Assembly (NCBI RefSeq): GCF_947367035.1
Contig: NZ_CANBCA010000004.1
Location: forward strand, 25,762 to 89,761
Reading direction: 5' to 3'
DNA from: an uncultured Helicobacter sp.
Lineage (GTDB): Bacteria; Campylobacterota; Campylobacteria; Campylobacterales; Helicobacteraceae
Length of the DNA: 64,000 nucleotides
Below, one piece after another: positions 1 through 9,495 of the stretch. Below the pieces are notes generated by a model. That model was not told the DNA's origin, did not search any database, and saw nothing but the letters and a program-made list of their open reading frames with translations. Numbering within the stretch: the stretch's first letter is position 1; every line of letters starts with the position of its first letter. A program made the position numbers and the translations under genes.

Positions 1-321
1 TGTTTCTAAGAAGTTTTTAATGTTTTTTAAGGTTTTTTCATAATCTTTTCTTTCTAAGCCTTTAGAGTCAAAAATGGAAAATTTATCTTTGATTTTGTAT
101 TCTTGAATCTCTTGTGTAATGGGCGTCCCGCTTCCTGCTTTTGCTATCTTTTTACCAAAAATAGCATTGATAAGAGTGCTTTTGCCTACCCCCGTAGCAC
201 CGATGATGAAGAGGTTAAGGTTTGGTTTTTCTTTTGTCATCTCTTGATAGATATTTTGAGCTTCTCCATATATTTTGTTTAAATCTATTTCGGGTTGTTG
301 TGTTGTGTGATTTGTTTGCAT
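1..321 (-). CDS. P-loop GTPase, C-terminal part outside the window
   Basis: The first 107 codons of a GTP-binding protein are visible; it continues past base 1. After about 35 polar residues comes a Walker A/G1 motif, GATGVGKST, then a threonine in the G2 region and a DSKG motif that fits G3 (DxxG). This is the pattern of 50S-ribosome-binding-like or YfjP/dynamin-like small GTPases. The start is the ATG at 321, with a TATAAT -10 box just upstream. Without the G4/G5 motifs the subfamily cannot be assigned, so no gene name is given. The GTPase call is secure; its cellular role is unknown. Confidence 0.85.
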   Translation of the reverse strand, partial: MQTNHTTQQPEIDLNKIYGEAQNIYQEMTKEKPNLNLFIIGATGVGKSTLINAIFGKKIAKAGSGTPITQEIQEYKIKDKFSIFDSKGLERKDYEKTLKNIKNFLET

Positions 322-353
322 TGCGAATCCTTTAAGTCAAAATCAAAGCCTTT

Positions 354-359
354 ATTATA
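354..359 (-). promoter_or_regulatory. -10 box of the GTPase gene
   Basis: On the minus strand the sequence reads TATAAT, 32 bases before the ATG at 321. Campylobacterota sigma-70 promoters rely mainly on the -10 element, and no clear -35 is seen. Inference from position and match only. Confidence 0.5.
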
Positions 360-436
360 TCTCCCCTCTTTAATAACTTACTTAAAGTCTTCTGAAGTGC
401 AGAATAGAGTTTGCTTTAGGGCAAAAGCACATCAAG

Positions 437-2335
437 CTATCCTTTTTTGTTATGTAAGTGGATATAAAGCTGCAAGACTTCTAAGCTAGCAGGGGTTATC
501 CCACTAATCTCACTTGCTTCAAAGAGGCTTTTAGGATTGAATTTCTTTAACTTTTCAATCACTTCTAAGCTTAAACCTGAAATCCCATCAAATATGAAAT
601 CTTGAGGGATTGTAATATTTAGCATTTTGTCCATATTGTTGATGAGGTTTTGCTGTTTTTGAATGTAGTTTGCGTATTTTGCTTCTATCAAAATCTCTTC
701 AAGTGAGCGTGTGGAGTAGTGTGTAAATGGGGATTCTACAATTTCGCAGATTTTAAGGAGTTTTTGTAAATCAAAACTGCGTCTGCTCACAATGACACTC
801 CAAGTTGTTTTATCACTGATTTTTTCTTCTGCAATAGAATCTAAGAATCTTAAAACCCCCGATGTAGGTGTGATGGGAGTTTGATTGAGCCATTCTAGTC
901 CCTCTTGTATATGCTTTTTATCCCGCATAAGTTCTGTGAAATCTGAATCGTCCATTAATCCTAACTTGTGTGCAAGTTCCCCAAGTCTAAACCTAGCATT
1001 TCCCTCACGCAAAAGTAAGCGGTATTCCGCACGTGAGCTAAACATACGATAGGGTTCCTTTGTGCCTTTGGTTACCAAATCATCTACTAAGACGCCGATG
1101 TAAGCCTCATTACGCTTTAAAGTAATTTCTTTTTTGTTTTGTGCGCTAAGTGCGGCATTAATCCCTGCAAGAATCCCTTGTGCTCCTGCTTCTTCATAAC
1201 CTGTTGTGCCATTAATTTGTCCTGCACAATAAAGATTCTTGAGTTTTTTAGTCTCAAGCGTATGTTTCAGCTCTGTGGGATTGATATAATCGTATTCAAT
1301 CGCATAGCCATAGCGCACAATTTCAGCATTTTCTAAGCCCTCAATGCTATGAATCATCTCCTCTTGCACATCAAAAGGCAATGAGCTAGTTAAACCATTG
1401 ATATAGTATTCATTTGCCTCTAGGGTTTGGGGTTCTAAGAAAAGTTGATGCCTCTCTTTATCGCCAAAACGATGCACTTTATCTTCAATGCTTGGGCAAT
1501 AGCGCGGACCTATTCCTTCAATTTGCCCTGTAAAAAGTGGCGCACGATGAAAGTTTGAGCGAATGATTGCGTGAGTTTTAGCATTGGTATAGGTTACATA
1601 GCAGGGAAGTTGTATAGGATTAAATGTGCCATTCCCTAGCTCTTTTTTTGTTTTTTGGCTAAAAAAGGGTGTAGGAGTATCCCCGCAATGTTTTTCTAGG
1701 TTATCAAAGCAAATGCTACTTGCTTTAATCCTTGCACAAGTGCCGGTTTTTAATCGTCCAACTTCAAGCCCAAGTGAGCGCAAATCTTCTCCTAAAGCAG
1801 ATGCAGGAGGCTCTCCTGCTCGTCCATTGCCAGAAGTACTCTCTCCAATGTGGATTTTGCCTCGTAAAAATGTCCCGGTGGTTAAAATAATCTTTTTTGT
1901 ATAATAAGTTTTGCCAATAGAGGTTTTTAGTCCAATCACTGCATTTTTGTTTTCATTTAACACAAGAGATTCCACAAGTTGTTGGGTTACTTCTAGGTTT
2001 TGGGTGCGGTAGCAAATGTCTCGTGCAAGGATTTTATATCTATCCATATCAATTTGCGCACGCGTTCCACGCACCGCTGGACCTTTAGAGGCATTAAGAG
2101 TGCGGAATTGTATGCCACTTTTATCCGCAAGGTAGCCCATCATACCACCAAGCGCGTCAATTTCTTTGACTAAATGCCCTTTCCCAAGTCCGCCAATGGC
2201 TGGATTGCAGCTTGCTGCACCGATTTGCTCTACTAGCATAGTAATCAGCAAAGTTTTACAACCCATTTTTGCAGCAATTAAGCTAGATTCAATTCCTGCG
2301 TGTCCCCCGCCCACTACGATAACATCATATTCCAT
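437..2335 (-). CDS. mnmG: tRNA uridine-5-carboxymethylaminomethyl modification enzyme MnmG (GidA)
   Basis: FAD-dependent enzyme that, with MnmE, installs the carboxymethylaminomethyl group at C5 of wobble U34 in some tRNAs. The protein has 632 residues, the normal family length. It opens with the FAD dinucleotide fold [11 protein letters not shown] (about residues 7-17), then the conserved [11 protein letters not shown] segment (about 44-54). The family cysteine motif appears as RYCPSIEDK and the GidA signature as [17 protein letters not shown]. The start ATG at 2335 begins directly with the FAD motif and has AAGG upstream. A TATAAT -10 lies about 30 bases ahead. The gene stands alone, followed after the stop by the GTPase gene on the same strand. 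Complete, nothing unusual. Confidence 0.97.
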   Translation of the reverse strand: MEYDVIVVGGGHAGIESSLIAAKMGCKTLLITMLVEQIGAASCNPAIGGLGKGHLVKEIDALGGMMGYLADKSGIQFRTLNASKGPAVRGTRAQIDMDRYKILARDICYRTQNLEVTQQLVESLVLNENKNAVIGLKTSIGKTYYTKKIILTTGTFLRGKIHIGESTSGNGRAGEPPASALGEDLRSLGLEVGRLKTGTCARIKASSICFDNLEKHCGDTPTPFFSQKTKKELGNGTFNPIQLPCYVTYTNAKTHAIIRSNFHRAPLFTGQIEGIGPRYCPSIEDKVHRFGDKERHQLFLEPQTLEANEYYINGLTSSLPFDVQEEMIHSIEGLENAEIVRYGYAIEYDYINPTELKHTLETKKLKNLYCAGQINGTTGYEEAGAQGILAGINAALSAQNKKEITLKRNEAYIGVLVDDLVTKGTKEPYRMFSSRAEYRLLLREGNARFRLGELAHKLGLMDDSDFTELMRDKKHIQEGLEWLNQTPITPTSGVLRFLDSIAEEKISDKTTWSVIVSRRSFDLQKLLKICEIVESPFTHYSTRSLEEILIEAKYANYIQKQQNLINNMDKMLNITIPQDFIFDGISGLSLEVIEKLKKFNPKSLFEASEISGITPASLEVLQLYIHLHNKKG

Positions 2336-2362
2336 TCTTTGCCTTGAAGTTTAAATTTTGCA

Positions 2363-2368
2363 ATTATA
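2363..2368 (-). promoter_or_regulatory. -10 box of mnmG
   Basis: Minus-strand TATAAT preceded by GGC, 28 bases before the mnmG ATG. No convincing -35. Assigned by match and position. Confidence 0.5.
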
Positions 2369-2504
2369 GCCAATAATGAGTCATTTGGGATTTATTCTTA
2401 CAAGTAAAACGAAGTAGCAAGTTTGCATTGCCACGAAAATCTTGCAATTTTCTCGCAAGGACAAGGGGCTAGAATTTGCTAGTTTATTTTGGGTTAAAAT
2501 AACG

Positions 2505-2544
2505 AAATAGAATCGTAGAATCACGGGTGTGATTGATTCTATTT
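2505..2544 (-). terminator. hairpin just after the chemoreceptor gene
   Basis: A perfect 10-bp inverted repeat (AAATAGAATC at 2505-2514 and its complement at 2535-2544) encloses a second 6-bp one (AATCAC/GTGATT). It starts 7 bases beyond the stop of the chemoreceptor gene, read on the minus strand. The arms end in a short T/A run, so a transcription terminator is the simplest reading. No long U-tract is present, so it may instead stabilise the mRNA 3' end. Confidence 0.55.
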
Positions 2545-2551
2545 AAGAGGA

Positions 2552-4663
2552 TTAAAATTTCTTTTTATGCACATCATTTAAGATATTTTGTGCAATATCA
2601 TTAACATTTTTGGTTATATCATTCGTCATATTGGCGACTTCAACATTTTCATTTGTAACGGTCTCTAGTTGGACAATCGCTTCATTGATTTGTGAAATCC
2701 CTAAACTTTGCTCTTTAATGGATTCACTCATTTCGCTTACATTTTGCACTAGCACATTCACATTTGCTTCAATTTCGCCAAGTGATTTTCCTGTGCGTTC
2801 TGCGAGTTTGCGCACTTCATCGGCGACAACGGCGAATCCTCTTCCGTGTTCTCCTGCTCTTGCTGCTTCAATGGCTGCATTAAGGGCTAAAAGATTGGTT
2901 TGGTCTGCAATGTCTTTAATCACGCCTACGATTCCTTTAATATCTTCAGCTTGTCTTGTTGCATCACTTGTCTTGTTGCTAACATTTTCCATAGATTGGT
3001 TAATCTCTTCTACGGCTGCAGCAGATTGTTGGAGAGAGCTTGCTTGAGTTTGTGAGCCTTCGGTTAGTCTAGTCATAAATTTCTCTAGCTCGGAAGATTG
3101 TGCAGAGAGATTTTGTGCGAACCCTGCACTAGCCGTTAGCATTTGGCGGATTTCCTCTCCTAAAGTATTTGTTGTGATTTCTACACTACCTTTTGCATCT
3201 TTTACTTCTGTTGTAAAATCAAGGGTTTTATAGGATTCAAAGACACGATGGATTTCATTCATATCACTTCCCACTTTGTTTTGTAAAACATCTAACATAT
3301 TATTTAGCACATTTTTAAGCTCTACTAATTGCGGATTGGCAGGTTGCTTGACGATTCTTGCCGTTAAATCTCCATTTTCAATGGCTTTAGCGGTTTGAGC
3401 AGATTGCTCAATTGCTTCTTCGTCAATTCTTAAAGAATCTTGTGTTCTCTTAATGTTGTCATTGATAAGTTTGCCCATAATTCCTAACTCATCATTCGCA
3501 TTGATTTTGATGAATTGAGTCTCCTTGCTTTCGTGGTTGATGAATCGGAAGAAAGCAACAAGAGTTTTTACCAACATAGGCAGACGATTCCCCAAATTGA
3601 CTTTAATATACCAATAGATTAATCCCATTGCTACAACAATAAAGATTAATGAAGCAATGCCAATCGTGTATTGCAAGTGATAAAGAGGGGCTAATACGGA
3701 ATTTTTGGGTGCAGTTGTTACTACGGCAAAACTTGCTTCATTATCTGCAACAGAGAAGTTTTCTAAACTTGCAAAGCTGGAATTGCCGTGAGTGTCTGTG
3801 TAGTCGTAGATGCCATCTTGATGATTTTTGATTGCGTTAATGAGGCTTTGCGCACCGGGAGTAGGATTCACATCTTGAATTTGTTTTAAGAGTTGATTGG
3901 AATCTGGAGATGAAATAATTAGCCCATCATTATCTAGGAGTAGTCTTATATCTTGCTCAAATACGCTTTGGTCTGGGTCATTTAGATATGTTGCTATTGT
4001 TTCAGAATTGAAGATAAAGCCTATTGCACCTATAATTTGTTTTCTATTATCAAATAGGGGCATAACTAGCCCTGTTCCAATAAAATCATCTTCGCCGATT
4101 TGGAATTTTCTTGTTTTACCAAAAAATACCCGATTGCTACCATATTTACCCTCTCGTAGTGCATCTTGAACGCTTGCGAGTTGTGGAAAAGTGTCTCTTG
4201 CTTGTTTAGAGGTAATCCCCCCCACTTTGGAAGTGTCTTCGTCATAAAGCATCATAAAAAACTCACCACTTGGAGTAATGTGTAAAGGATTCTCTCTGAA
4301 GTGAGCAGGGGCGTTTTTGAGATAGAGAAATCCATAATTTGCATTAGAGGAACTATCAAAAACTCCCTCTATAACATTATAAATCCTCTGAAAGCTTAAA
4401 TCTCTAATTTCAGCAGTTTCAAAAATGTGATTGAGGATTGAAGAACTCCCCCGCGTGATGGTAATTAATTCTTCTGAAATTCCCTTGATGTGGTCGGCAT
4501 AACTTTGAGAGGACTTCTCAACAATGTCTTTTGCATTGCGTTGCATATTTTCACTGACGCGATTTGTAACAATTAAACTTAAAATAATGATACCAACAAT
4601 AAAAATTATGGCAATTACGCTATTAAGCTTAGTTTGCAGTTTAAGGTTTCTGAAAAAATCCAT
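2552..4663 (-). CDS. methyl-accepting chemotaxis protein with a periplasmic sensor domain
   Basis: Transmembrane chemoreceptor of 703 residues. One membrane helix lies near residues 14-35. A periplasmic region of about 290 residues follows, resembling the double-Cache (dCache) sensor fold, then a second helix near 330-352 and a HAMP-like linker. The cytoplasmic four-helix signalling domain carries the diagnostic hairpin around residue 600 ([19 protein letters not shown], then [18 protein letters not shown]), where CheA and CheW bind. The C-terminus ends shortly after the bundle, with no CheR-docking pentapeptide. The ATG at 4663 has a strong AGGAGG ribosome site 8 bases upstream. The ligand cannot be told from sequence. 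The gene is monocistronic, with a hairpin behind it. Confidence 0.95.
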   Translation of the reverse strand: MDFFRNLKLQTKLNSVIAIIFIVGIIILSLIVTNRVSENMQRNAKDIVEKSSQSYADHIKGISEELITITRGSSSILNHIFETAEIRDLSFQRIYNVIEGVFDSSSNANYGFLYLKNAPAHFRENPLHITPSGEFFMMLYDEDTSKVGGITSKQARDTFPQLASVQDALREGKYGSNRVFFGKTRKFQIGEDDFIGTGLVMPLFDNRKQIIGAIGFIFNSETIATYLNDPDQSVFEQDIRLLLDNDGLIISSPDSNQLLKQIQDVNPTPGAQSLINAIKNHQDGIYDYTDTHGNSSFASLENFSVADNEASFAVVTTAPKNSVLAPLYHLQYTIGIASLIFIVVAMGLIYWYIKVNLGNRLPMLVKTLVAFFRFINHESKETQFIKINANDELGIMGKLINDNIKRTQDSLRIDEEAIEQSAQTAKAIENGDLTARIVKQPANPQLVELKNVLNNMLDVLQNKVGSDMNEIHRVFESYKTLDFTTEVKDAKGSVEITTNTLGEEIRQMLTASAGFAQNLSAQSSELEKFMTRLTEGSQTQASSLQQSAAAVEEINQSMENVSNKTSDATRQAEDIKGIVGVIKDIADQTNLLALNAAIEAARAGEHGRGFAVVADEVRKLAERTGKSLGEIEANVNVLVQNVSEMSESIKEQSLGISQINEAIVQLETVTNENVEVANMTNDITKNVNDIAQNILNDVHKKKF

Positions 4664-4786
4664 ATACCTAACCTCCTTTTAGAATTGAATATTTAAGTTT
4701 TTTGAAAGATTGGAATTATGCCAAAAATATTTTAAAAATTTAATAAAGTTCAAAAATTTTGTTTCTATACCATTTTCTAAATAATT

Positions 4787-5521
4787 TTATATTTTCAAAG
4801 CAGTTTCTAGTGCTGCTTTATCTTTGGGAACTTTTAAGAAGTTGCTATTTCCTTTTTGTGTTTGCATTACCGCTAGAGAATCCGCGATTCTTAATGCTTG
4901 GTCAATATTATGTGAAACCATTATTAAGGTATGCGTGTGAGCAATTTCAATCAATAATTCTTCAATGATATTTTGAGAATATAAATCTAGCGCACTTGTG
5001 GGTTCATCTAAAAGCAAGATTTTTGGCTCTAGGCTTAGGACTCTAGCTAAAAGTAGTCTTTGTTGTTCCCCCCCAGAAAGTCGCAAAGCATTTTCTCGCA
5101 AACGATTTTTCAGATTATTCCAAAGACCTACTTGTTGCAAAGATTCGCAAATCTTAGCTTGAATTGTGTGTTTATCTAGGTTTGTCAATAAGGAGAGGGG
5201 CAAACTCAAGTTTTTTTCAATACTTAGATTAAAAGGTTGGGGTGTTTGAAAAAGCATACCGACATTTTTGCGCAAAATCTCTAGTGGAATCCTCTGAATG
5301 TTTTGCATAGAAGTAGAATCCAAATCTAGTAAAATTTCGCCCATAATCTCCCCACCCATTTCTTCACAAAGCCGATTAATGCAGCGTAAAAAAGTGCTTT
5401 TACCGCAACCTGAAGCACCTAAAAGCGTAAAAATTCCATAAGGTTTGATTTGCAAGTTGAGGTTAGAGAAAATCTGCTTCTCCCCAAAGCGCACACCTAA
5501 ATTTTTCATTTCAAGAATCAT
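4787..5521 (-). CDS. pstB: phosphate ABC transporter ATP-binding protein PstB
   Basis: ATPase of the high-affinity phosphate importer. Walker A is GASGCGKST, the ABC signature is LSGGEQQRLLLAR, and Walker B is ILLLDEPTSALD, followed by the switch histidine in VSHN. I start it at the ATG at 5521, 18 bases inside the longest frame, because AAGGA lies 6 bases before that ATG and the family N-terminus begins there. This gives 244 residues, close to the usual 250. It overlaps the end of pstA by 11 bases, indicating translational coupling. It is the last gene of pstS-pstC-pstA-pstB; no phoU or two-component genes follow. Confidence 0.92.
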   Translation of the reverse strand: MILEMKNLGVRFGEKQIFSNLNLQIKPYGIFTLLGASGCGKSTFLRCINRLCEEMGGEIMGEILLDLDSTSMQNIQRIPLEILRKNVGMLFQTPQPFNLSIEKNLSLPLSLLTNLDKHTIQAKICESLQQVGLWNNLKNRLRENALRLSGGEQQRLLLARVLSLEPKILLLDEPTSALDLYSQNIIEELLIEIAHTHTLIMVSHNIDQALRIADSLAVMQTQKGNSNFLKVPKDKAALETALKI

Positions 5522-6389
5522 TAGAGTTCCTTTTTGCAATTCCTTTTAAGATTCCACCTAGAAGCAACAAAAATCCGCATAGGAAAAGTAGCACTAGGCT
5601 TGCTCCCATTGCGTTTTGTAGCTCTCCTTGTGTCTGATAGTTTTGGGAGTTGTAATAGATATAAAACGACAAGGATTCAAATTTGCCTAAAAGCCCATTG
5701 GGCAATCCTGCATTTGCCACTGCACCGACAAACATCACCACAGCGGTGTCTTCTGCTACTCTACCAAGCGCTAAGATTGCACCGCTTAGGATTCCATTTC
5801 TTGCTTCAGGGAGCAAAAAATACCACAGAATCTTGCCTTTAGGCAAACCTAAGCCCAAAGCATTGAGCATTAAGTCTTGCGGCACAGATAAAAGGGCTTC
5901 TTTGGTTGTAGCAATGAGTGTAGGCAAAACAAGCAAAGCAAGACAACAAGCTGCAAGGAGTAGGCAGCTGTTTGCCTCTGGTAGCAAGTGATTTTTAAGC
6001 CACAAAATGCTTAAGAATCCAAATAGCCCCATAATCACCGATGGAATCCCTGCAAGAATATCTACCATTGTGTTTAAAAACCACTTTTCAAAAGCATTGG
6101 CATAATAGGCAAGATAGATTCCACAGCCAATTCCAGGAATAATCGCAAATAAGAGGCTTAAAATCACAAGCCATAAAGTCCCAAGAATTGCAGGAAAGAT
6201 TCCATTAAACACTGCTACTTTACCCAAAATCGCGCTAAGAGGTGCAGTATTGCCAAAAAAGAGTTGTAAATCTAGCACAGAGATTCCACGCCAAAATACC
6301 CAAAACAAAAGAGAGCAAACGACCAAGACAATGCAAGTGGAACTTAAGAAGCTTAAAAGATAAAGGACATTTGCGATTTTGCGTTTCAT
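5511..6389 (-). CDS. pstA: phosphate ABC transporter permease PstA
   Basis: Inner-membrane subunit of the Pst importer, 292 residues with about six hydrophobic helices. The permease coupling (EAA-like) loop is visible near residues 170-215, with ALGLGLPKGKILWYFLLPEA followed by a glycine-rich segment. It begins 9 bases after the pstC stop and overlaps pstB, so the genes are co-transcribed. Similarity between PstA and PstC makes it conceivable that the two labels are swapped, but order and the longer N-terminus fit PstA here. Confidence 0.9.
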   Translation of the reverse strand: MKRKIANVLYLLSFLSSTCIVLVVCSLLFWVFWRGISVLDLQLFFGNTAPLSAILGKVAVFNGIFPAILGTLWLVILSLLFAIIPGIGCGIYLAYYANAFEKWFLNTMVDILAGIPSVIMGLFGFLSILWLKNHLLPEANSCLLLAACCLALLVLPTLIATTKEALLSVPQDLMLNALGLGLPKGKILWYFLLPEARNGILSGAILALGRVAEDTAVVMFVGAVANAGLPNGLLGKFESLSFYIYYNSQNYQTQGELQNAMGASLVLLFLCGFLLLLGGILKGIAKRNSNDS

Positions 6390-6398
6390 TGTGGAATC

Positions 6399-7238
6399 CT
6401 AAAGTGAGTTGGATTTATGCAAAATGCCACGTGCAAAAAGGGCTAAAAGCGCATTGGAAACAATCAGCAAAAATCCAGAAACAAAAAGTGCATTATACGC
6501 CTCTCCGATACTCTCATTCGCGGTGATAAGCGCGATATGCGCACTCAAAACGCGCAAAGGGTCAAAAAGTGAAGTGGCAAAATTCAAGGCATTAGAGGAG
6601 AGCATTAGCGCAATCATCGTATCACCAAAGGCTCTTCCAAAGCCTAGTAAAAATGCACCTATAAGCACGCCTTTAGCCTTTGGAATCACGATAAAATAAA
6701 AAGTTTCAAAGTCGCGCAATCCAAGTGAGAGAGCATTTAAATGCTGATTTAAAAAAGGTTTTTTAAGTCCAGATTCTAAAAGTAAAACCATTGTGGGTAG
6801 AATCACGAGACTCAAGACGCAAATACAGGCTAACAGATTTCTCCCACTTCCGTTAAAAGCCTCCCTTAAGAGTGGAACGAGTAAAAACAATGCACCAAAG
6901 GCGTAAAGCACGGTGGGAATAGAACCCATAAAACGCACAAGAAAGCTTAAAATGCTCCGCAAAAGCTTGGTTGCTTTGGATTTCATTGGCAAGATGAGAA
7001 CGCAGACGATAGCTAGACTACAAGGGAATGCAACAAGCAATGTGCTAAAGCTTAGAATCAGTGAATTAACAAACATTGTCAAAACCCCAAATTCATTGGC
7101 TTTGGGATTCCAACTAAAGTGAAGTGTCAAGCTAGGATTGGAAGCAAGTGTTTGCAGTCCAAACCCACCAATCACGAGAAAAAGTAGGCAGATTCCGCTT
7201 AATGCTATGATTGTCGCAAATATTGCGACAAGTTTCAT
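6399..7238 (-). CDS. pstC: phosphate ABC transporter permease PstC
   Basis: Second membrane subunit of the Pst importer, 279 residues, about six helices. The cytoplasmic coupling loop reads ALSLGLRDFETFYFIVIPKA. The start ATG overlaps the pstS stop by four bases (ATGA), showing tight coupling. The central MGSIPTVLYAFGALFLL stretch is typical of PstC/PstA permeases. Complete. Confidence 0.9.
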   Translation of the reverse strand: MKLVAIFATIIALSGICLLFLVIGGFGLQTLASNPSLTLHFSWNPKANEFGVLTMFVNSLILSFSTLLVAFPCSLAIVCVLILPMKSKATKLLRSILSFLVRFMGSIPTVLYAFGALFLLVPLLREAFNGSGRNLLACICVLSLVILPTMVLLLESGLKKPFLNQHLNALSLGLRDFETFYFIVIPKAKGVLIGAFLLGFGRAFGDTMIALMLSSNALNFATSLFDPLRVLSAHIALITANESIGEAYNALFVSGFLLIVSNALLALFARGILHKSNSL

Positions 7239-8119
7239 TTTGGAAGCGGGATATAGCCGGATTGTTCAATAAACTTTGCGCCATCACTAGAATAAATATA
7301 ATCCACAAAAAGCTTGGTTAGTCCTTGTGGTTCACCTTTTGTATTCATATAGAGAAGGCGGCTGATTTGATAAGAACCTTCTTTTGTCTTTTCTTGGGTA
7401 GGTTCAACATTTTCAAATGCGATGCCTTTAATGCTTGTGTCTAAATGCCCGATTCCGACATAGCCAATCGCATTTTTATCTTGTGCAAGAGCAATTTTCA
7501 TCGCACCATTGGAGCTAACGACATTTGCAGTTTGTGGAATCTCTATGCCTTCGTTTAAACCTTTGGATTCAAAAGTATCGCGTGTGCCGCTCCCATCTTC
7601 ACGCACATAGAGGTTAATTACACCCTCATTGCCTCCTAGTTCATTCCAATTTTTGACTTCCCCGCTGAAAATTTGGCTTACTTGCTCTTTGGTGAGATTA
7701 GAGAGGGGATTTTCTTTATGCACCGCAATGGCAACCCCATCTACTGCAAAAGGAAAAGAAACCAACTGATATTTTTCAATTTCTTGGGGTTTTAGTGCGC
7801 GTCCAGTATTACCAATCTGAACTAAGCCCTCGCCAACTTTTGTGATTCCAGCACCTGTGCCACCCCCTGTAATGCTAATGGTGATTTTAGGGTTAAACGA
7901 CATAATTGCTTCTGCCGCCTTTTTCATTACTGGGATATGCGCAGTGCCTCCTGCAATGTCTATCTTGCCTTGCTCTTTGGCAAAGACTGCCAAGCTTTCA
8001 CTTGAAGCATTTGTCGCACTAGATTCCGCAGAATCTTTAGAATTAGACCCACAACCGGTAAATGCACCAAATGTGAGCAACAAAACTGAAGCAGATAAAA
8101 GTGTAGAGACTTTTAGCAT
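7235..8119 (-). CDS. pstS: phosphate-binding lipoprotein PstS
   Basis: Extracytoplasmic phosphate-binding component. The 294-residue precursor has a lipoprotein signal peptide with the lipobox FTGC (cysteine near residue 23), so the mature protein is probably lipid-anchored. The family phosphate-binding pattern appears as GGGTGAGITKV near residues 85-95 and REDGSGTRDTFE near 170. It is the first gene of pstSCAB. A TACAAT -10 and an AAGGAA ribosome site precede the ATG at 8119. No Pho box was identified by eye. H. pylori lacks this transporter, which supports a different Helicobacter or relative. Confidence 0.94.
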   Translation of the reverse strand: MLKVSTLLSASVLLLTFGAFTGCGSNSKDSAESSATNASSESLAVFAKEQGKIDIAGGTAHIPVMKKAAEAIMSFNPKITISITGGGTGAGITKVGEGLVQIGNTGRALKPQEIEKYQLVSFPFAVDGVAIAVHKENPLSNLTKEQVSQIFSGEVKNWNELGGNEGVINLYVREDGSGTRDTFESKGLNEGIEIPQTANVVSSNGAMKIALAQDKNAIGYVGIGHLDTSIKGIAFENVEPTQEKTKEGSYQISRLLYMNTKGEPQGLTKLFVDYIYSSDGAKFIEQSGYIPLPK

Positions 8120-8151
8120 TATTGTTCCTTATTGTGAAGTTTAAAAACGAT

Positions 8152-8157
8152 ATTGTA
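8152..8157 (-). promoter_or_regulatory. -10 box of the pst operon
   Basis: Minus-strand TACAAT preceded by GC, 32 bases before the pstS ATG. Position is right for the operon promoter; no -35 is evident. Confidence 0.45.
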
Positions 8158-8183
8158 GCGAAATTTCTTTTAAAAATCTGTTT

Positions 8184-8249
8184 GTCATTGCGAGATTTTG
8201 TGTTATGGATTGCCCCATCATTTCATTCCTTGTAATGACGGAGGGGCAA
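8184..8249. repeat. palindromic intergenic repeat of the GTCATTGCGAG type
   Basis: Between pstS and the next gene a segment begins GTCATTGCGAG and contains AATGAC near its end, with a second inverted pair TTGCCCC/GGGGCAA. Related sequences occur near 2405-2466 and 46089-46159. This resembles the short, widespread non-coding repeats seen between genes in many bacteria. No coding potential. Family membership is inferred from the shared TCATTGCGAG or CTCGCAAGG core. Confidence 0.5.
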
Positions 8250-8325
8250 ACCACAATATATGGTGTGGGTGTCTTGTTTGGAATCTTGCTTTTAGGGATT
8301 TGTAATGAAATCTCTAAAAATGCGT

Positions 8326-8331
8326 TATAAT
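8326..8331 (+). promoter_or_regulatory. -10 box of the cation-efflux-like gene
   Basis: TATAAT preceded by GCGT, 28 bases upstream of the likely ATG at 8360. No clear -35. Confidence 0.5.
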
Positions 8332-8359
8332 CTTGATAAATTTATATTTAGGTTAAGTG

Positions 8360-9349
8360 ATGAAATTTAAAATCCCAACGAGTAATTATGGTAGAAAAGT
8401 CCGCCAAAATTCCTCCCAACCTTTACAAGCGGCACAGCCCTTGAGGGCAAACAATCGGTGTGAGCAGTTTGTTTTAAAAGTTTCAATGTATAGTGCGCTA
8501 CTTTTGGCTATTTTGGGGATTGGTTTTGGATTGAGCTTTAAAAGTTCCGCAATCGTTTTTGACGGAATCATCGCATTAGTTTCTGTGGGTTTGGGTCTAT
8601 TAAGCGTGATTACTTCGCGCTTTGTTTATCGCGAAGATGATGATGTGTTTCAATATGGTTATGTGCGCTTTGAACCAATGGTAAATCTGTTTAAAAGTTT
8701 GATTTTGATTATCGTGTGTGTTTATGCGTTTATTGGCGGGATTGAGGATATTTTAAGTGGGGGTTATACTTTGCAAATCAATGGCGCAATGATTTACACA
8801 ATTTGTGCTTTTATCTTGTGCTTTATTCTCTTCAGCTTTACAGGTTATTTTTCAAGACATCTTGATTCTGAATTAATTGGGGTAGATAATGCGGAATGGA
8901 AAATTGATTGTGTCTTGTATCTAGGGGCGTTGATTGCTTTTGGAGTGATTATTTTGTTTGATGCAGAGCAGAGTAAATCTTTGACACGCTATATTGACCC
9001 CATTTTACTTGTGCTATTGTGTGTGTTTTTGGCATTGACGCCTTTAAGGATATTCGTTTCAAATTTAAAGGATTTGATGATGGTCGCACCAAAAGAGCTA
9101 GATGATAAAATCACGGAAGTAATGGAGGTTTTAAGTATGGAATATGGATTTGAAGATTATGATACACACGTAGCCAAAAGTGGAAGATTCTTTATGATTG
9201 AAGTGAATTTCCTAACAACCGATGCAAATGCACAGATAAGTATCAGGGAAATGGACATTATTCGTAACAAAATTGAACAATCTTTAGAGATTCCAAGTTA
9301 TAAAATTTGGTTACTTGTGAGTTTCACTGCGAATCCCAAATGGCTATAA
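8360..9349 (+). CDS. cation diffusion facilitator (CDF)-like membrane protein
   Basis: 329 residues with about five or six membrane helices and a cytoplasmic C-terminal domain. The N-terminal half carries the CDF pattern: SSAIVFDGIIALVSVG, with the conserved Asp in helix 2, and YGYVRFEPMVNL, which matches the usual YG..R.E region. Such proteins exchange divalent metal ions for protons. GTG (8357) and ATG (8360) are adjacent; I take the ATG because TAGG lies 7 bases before it. The hydrophobic core starts only after about 45 polar residues, longer than usual. Metal specificity cannot be deduced. A second CDF gene is at 51208-52152. Confidence 0.8.
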   Translation: MKFKIPTSNYGRKVRQNSSQPLQAAQPLRANNRCEQFVLKVSMYSALLLAILGIGFGLSFKSSAIVFDGIIALVSVGLGLLSVITSRFVYREDDDVFQYGYVRFEPMVNLFKSLILIIVCVYAFIGGIEDILSGGYTLQINGAMIYTICAFILCFILFSFTGYFSRHLDSELIGVDNAEWKIDCVLYLGALIAFGVIILFDAEQSKSLTRYIDPILLVLLCVFLALTPLRIFVSNLKDLMMVAPKELDDKITEVMEVLSMEYGFEDYDTHVAKSGRFFMIEVNFLTTDANAQISIREMDIIRNKIEQSLEIPSYKIWLLVSFTANPKWL

Positions 9350-9443
9350 TTTAGAGCATTTTGAGGCTATCTATATATCAATTTCACGACAAAATACTTT
9401 AACAAATCCCTACAATTTACAGCAAAGCTAAATAAAATTTGGC

Positions 9444-9449
9444 TATAAT
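9444..9449 (+). promoter_or_regulatory. -10 box of the cheX-fliN operon
   Basis: TATAAT in the context TTGGCTATAATC, 46 bases before the ATG at 9496. Typical spacing for a short leader; no obvious -35 or sigma-28 motif. Confidence 0.5.
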
Positions 9450-9495
9450 CATTTTTATTAATTTTTAAACTAGGTTTCAATTTAAGGTCATTTGT

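Noticed and set aside
295..489. Plus-strand ORF overlapping the end of mnmG and the gap before it
   Set aside because: Overlaps mnmG and its frame has no ribosome site or recognisable protein pattern.
2610..3047. 145-codon plus-strand ORF inside the chemoreceptor gene
   Set aside because: It is the reverse-strand shadow of a strongly conserved signalling domain.
4206..4212. 7-C run in the chemoreceptor gene (and a similar one in pstB near 5066)
   Set aside because: Too short; ordinary coding sequence.
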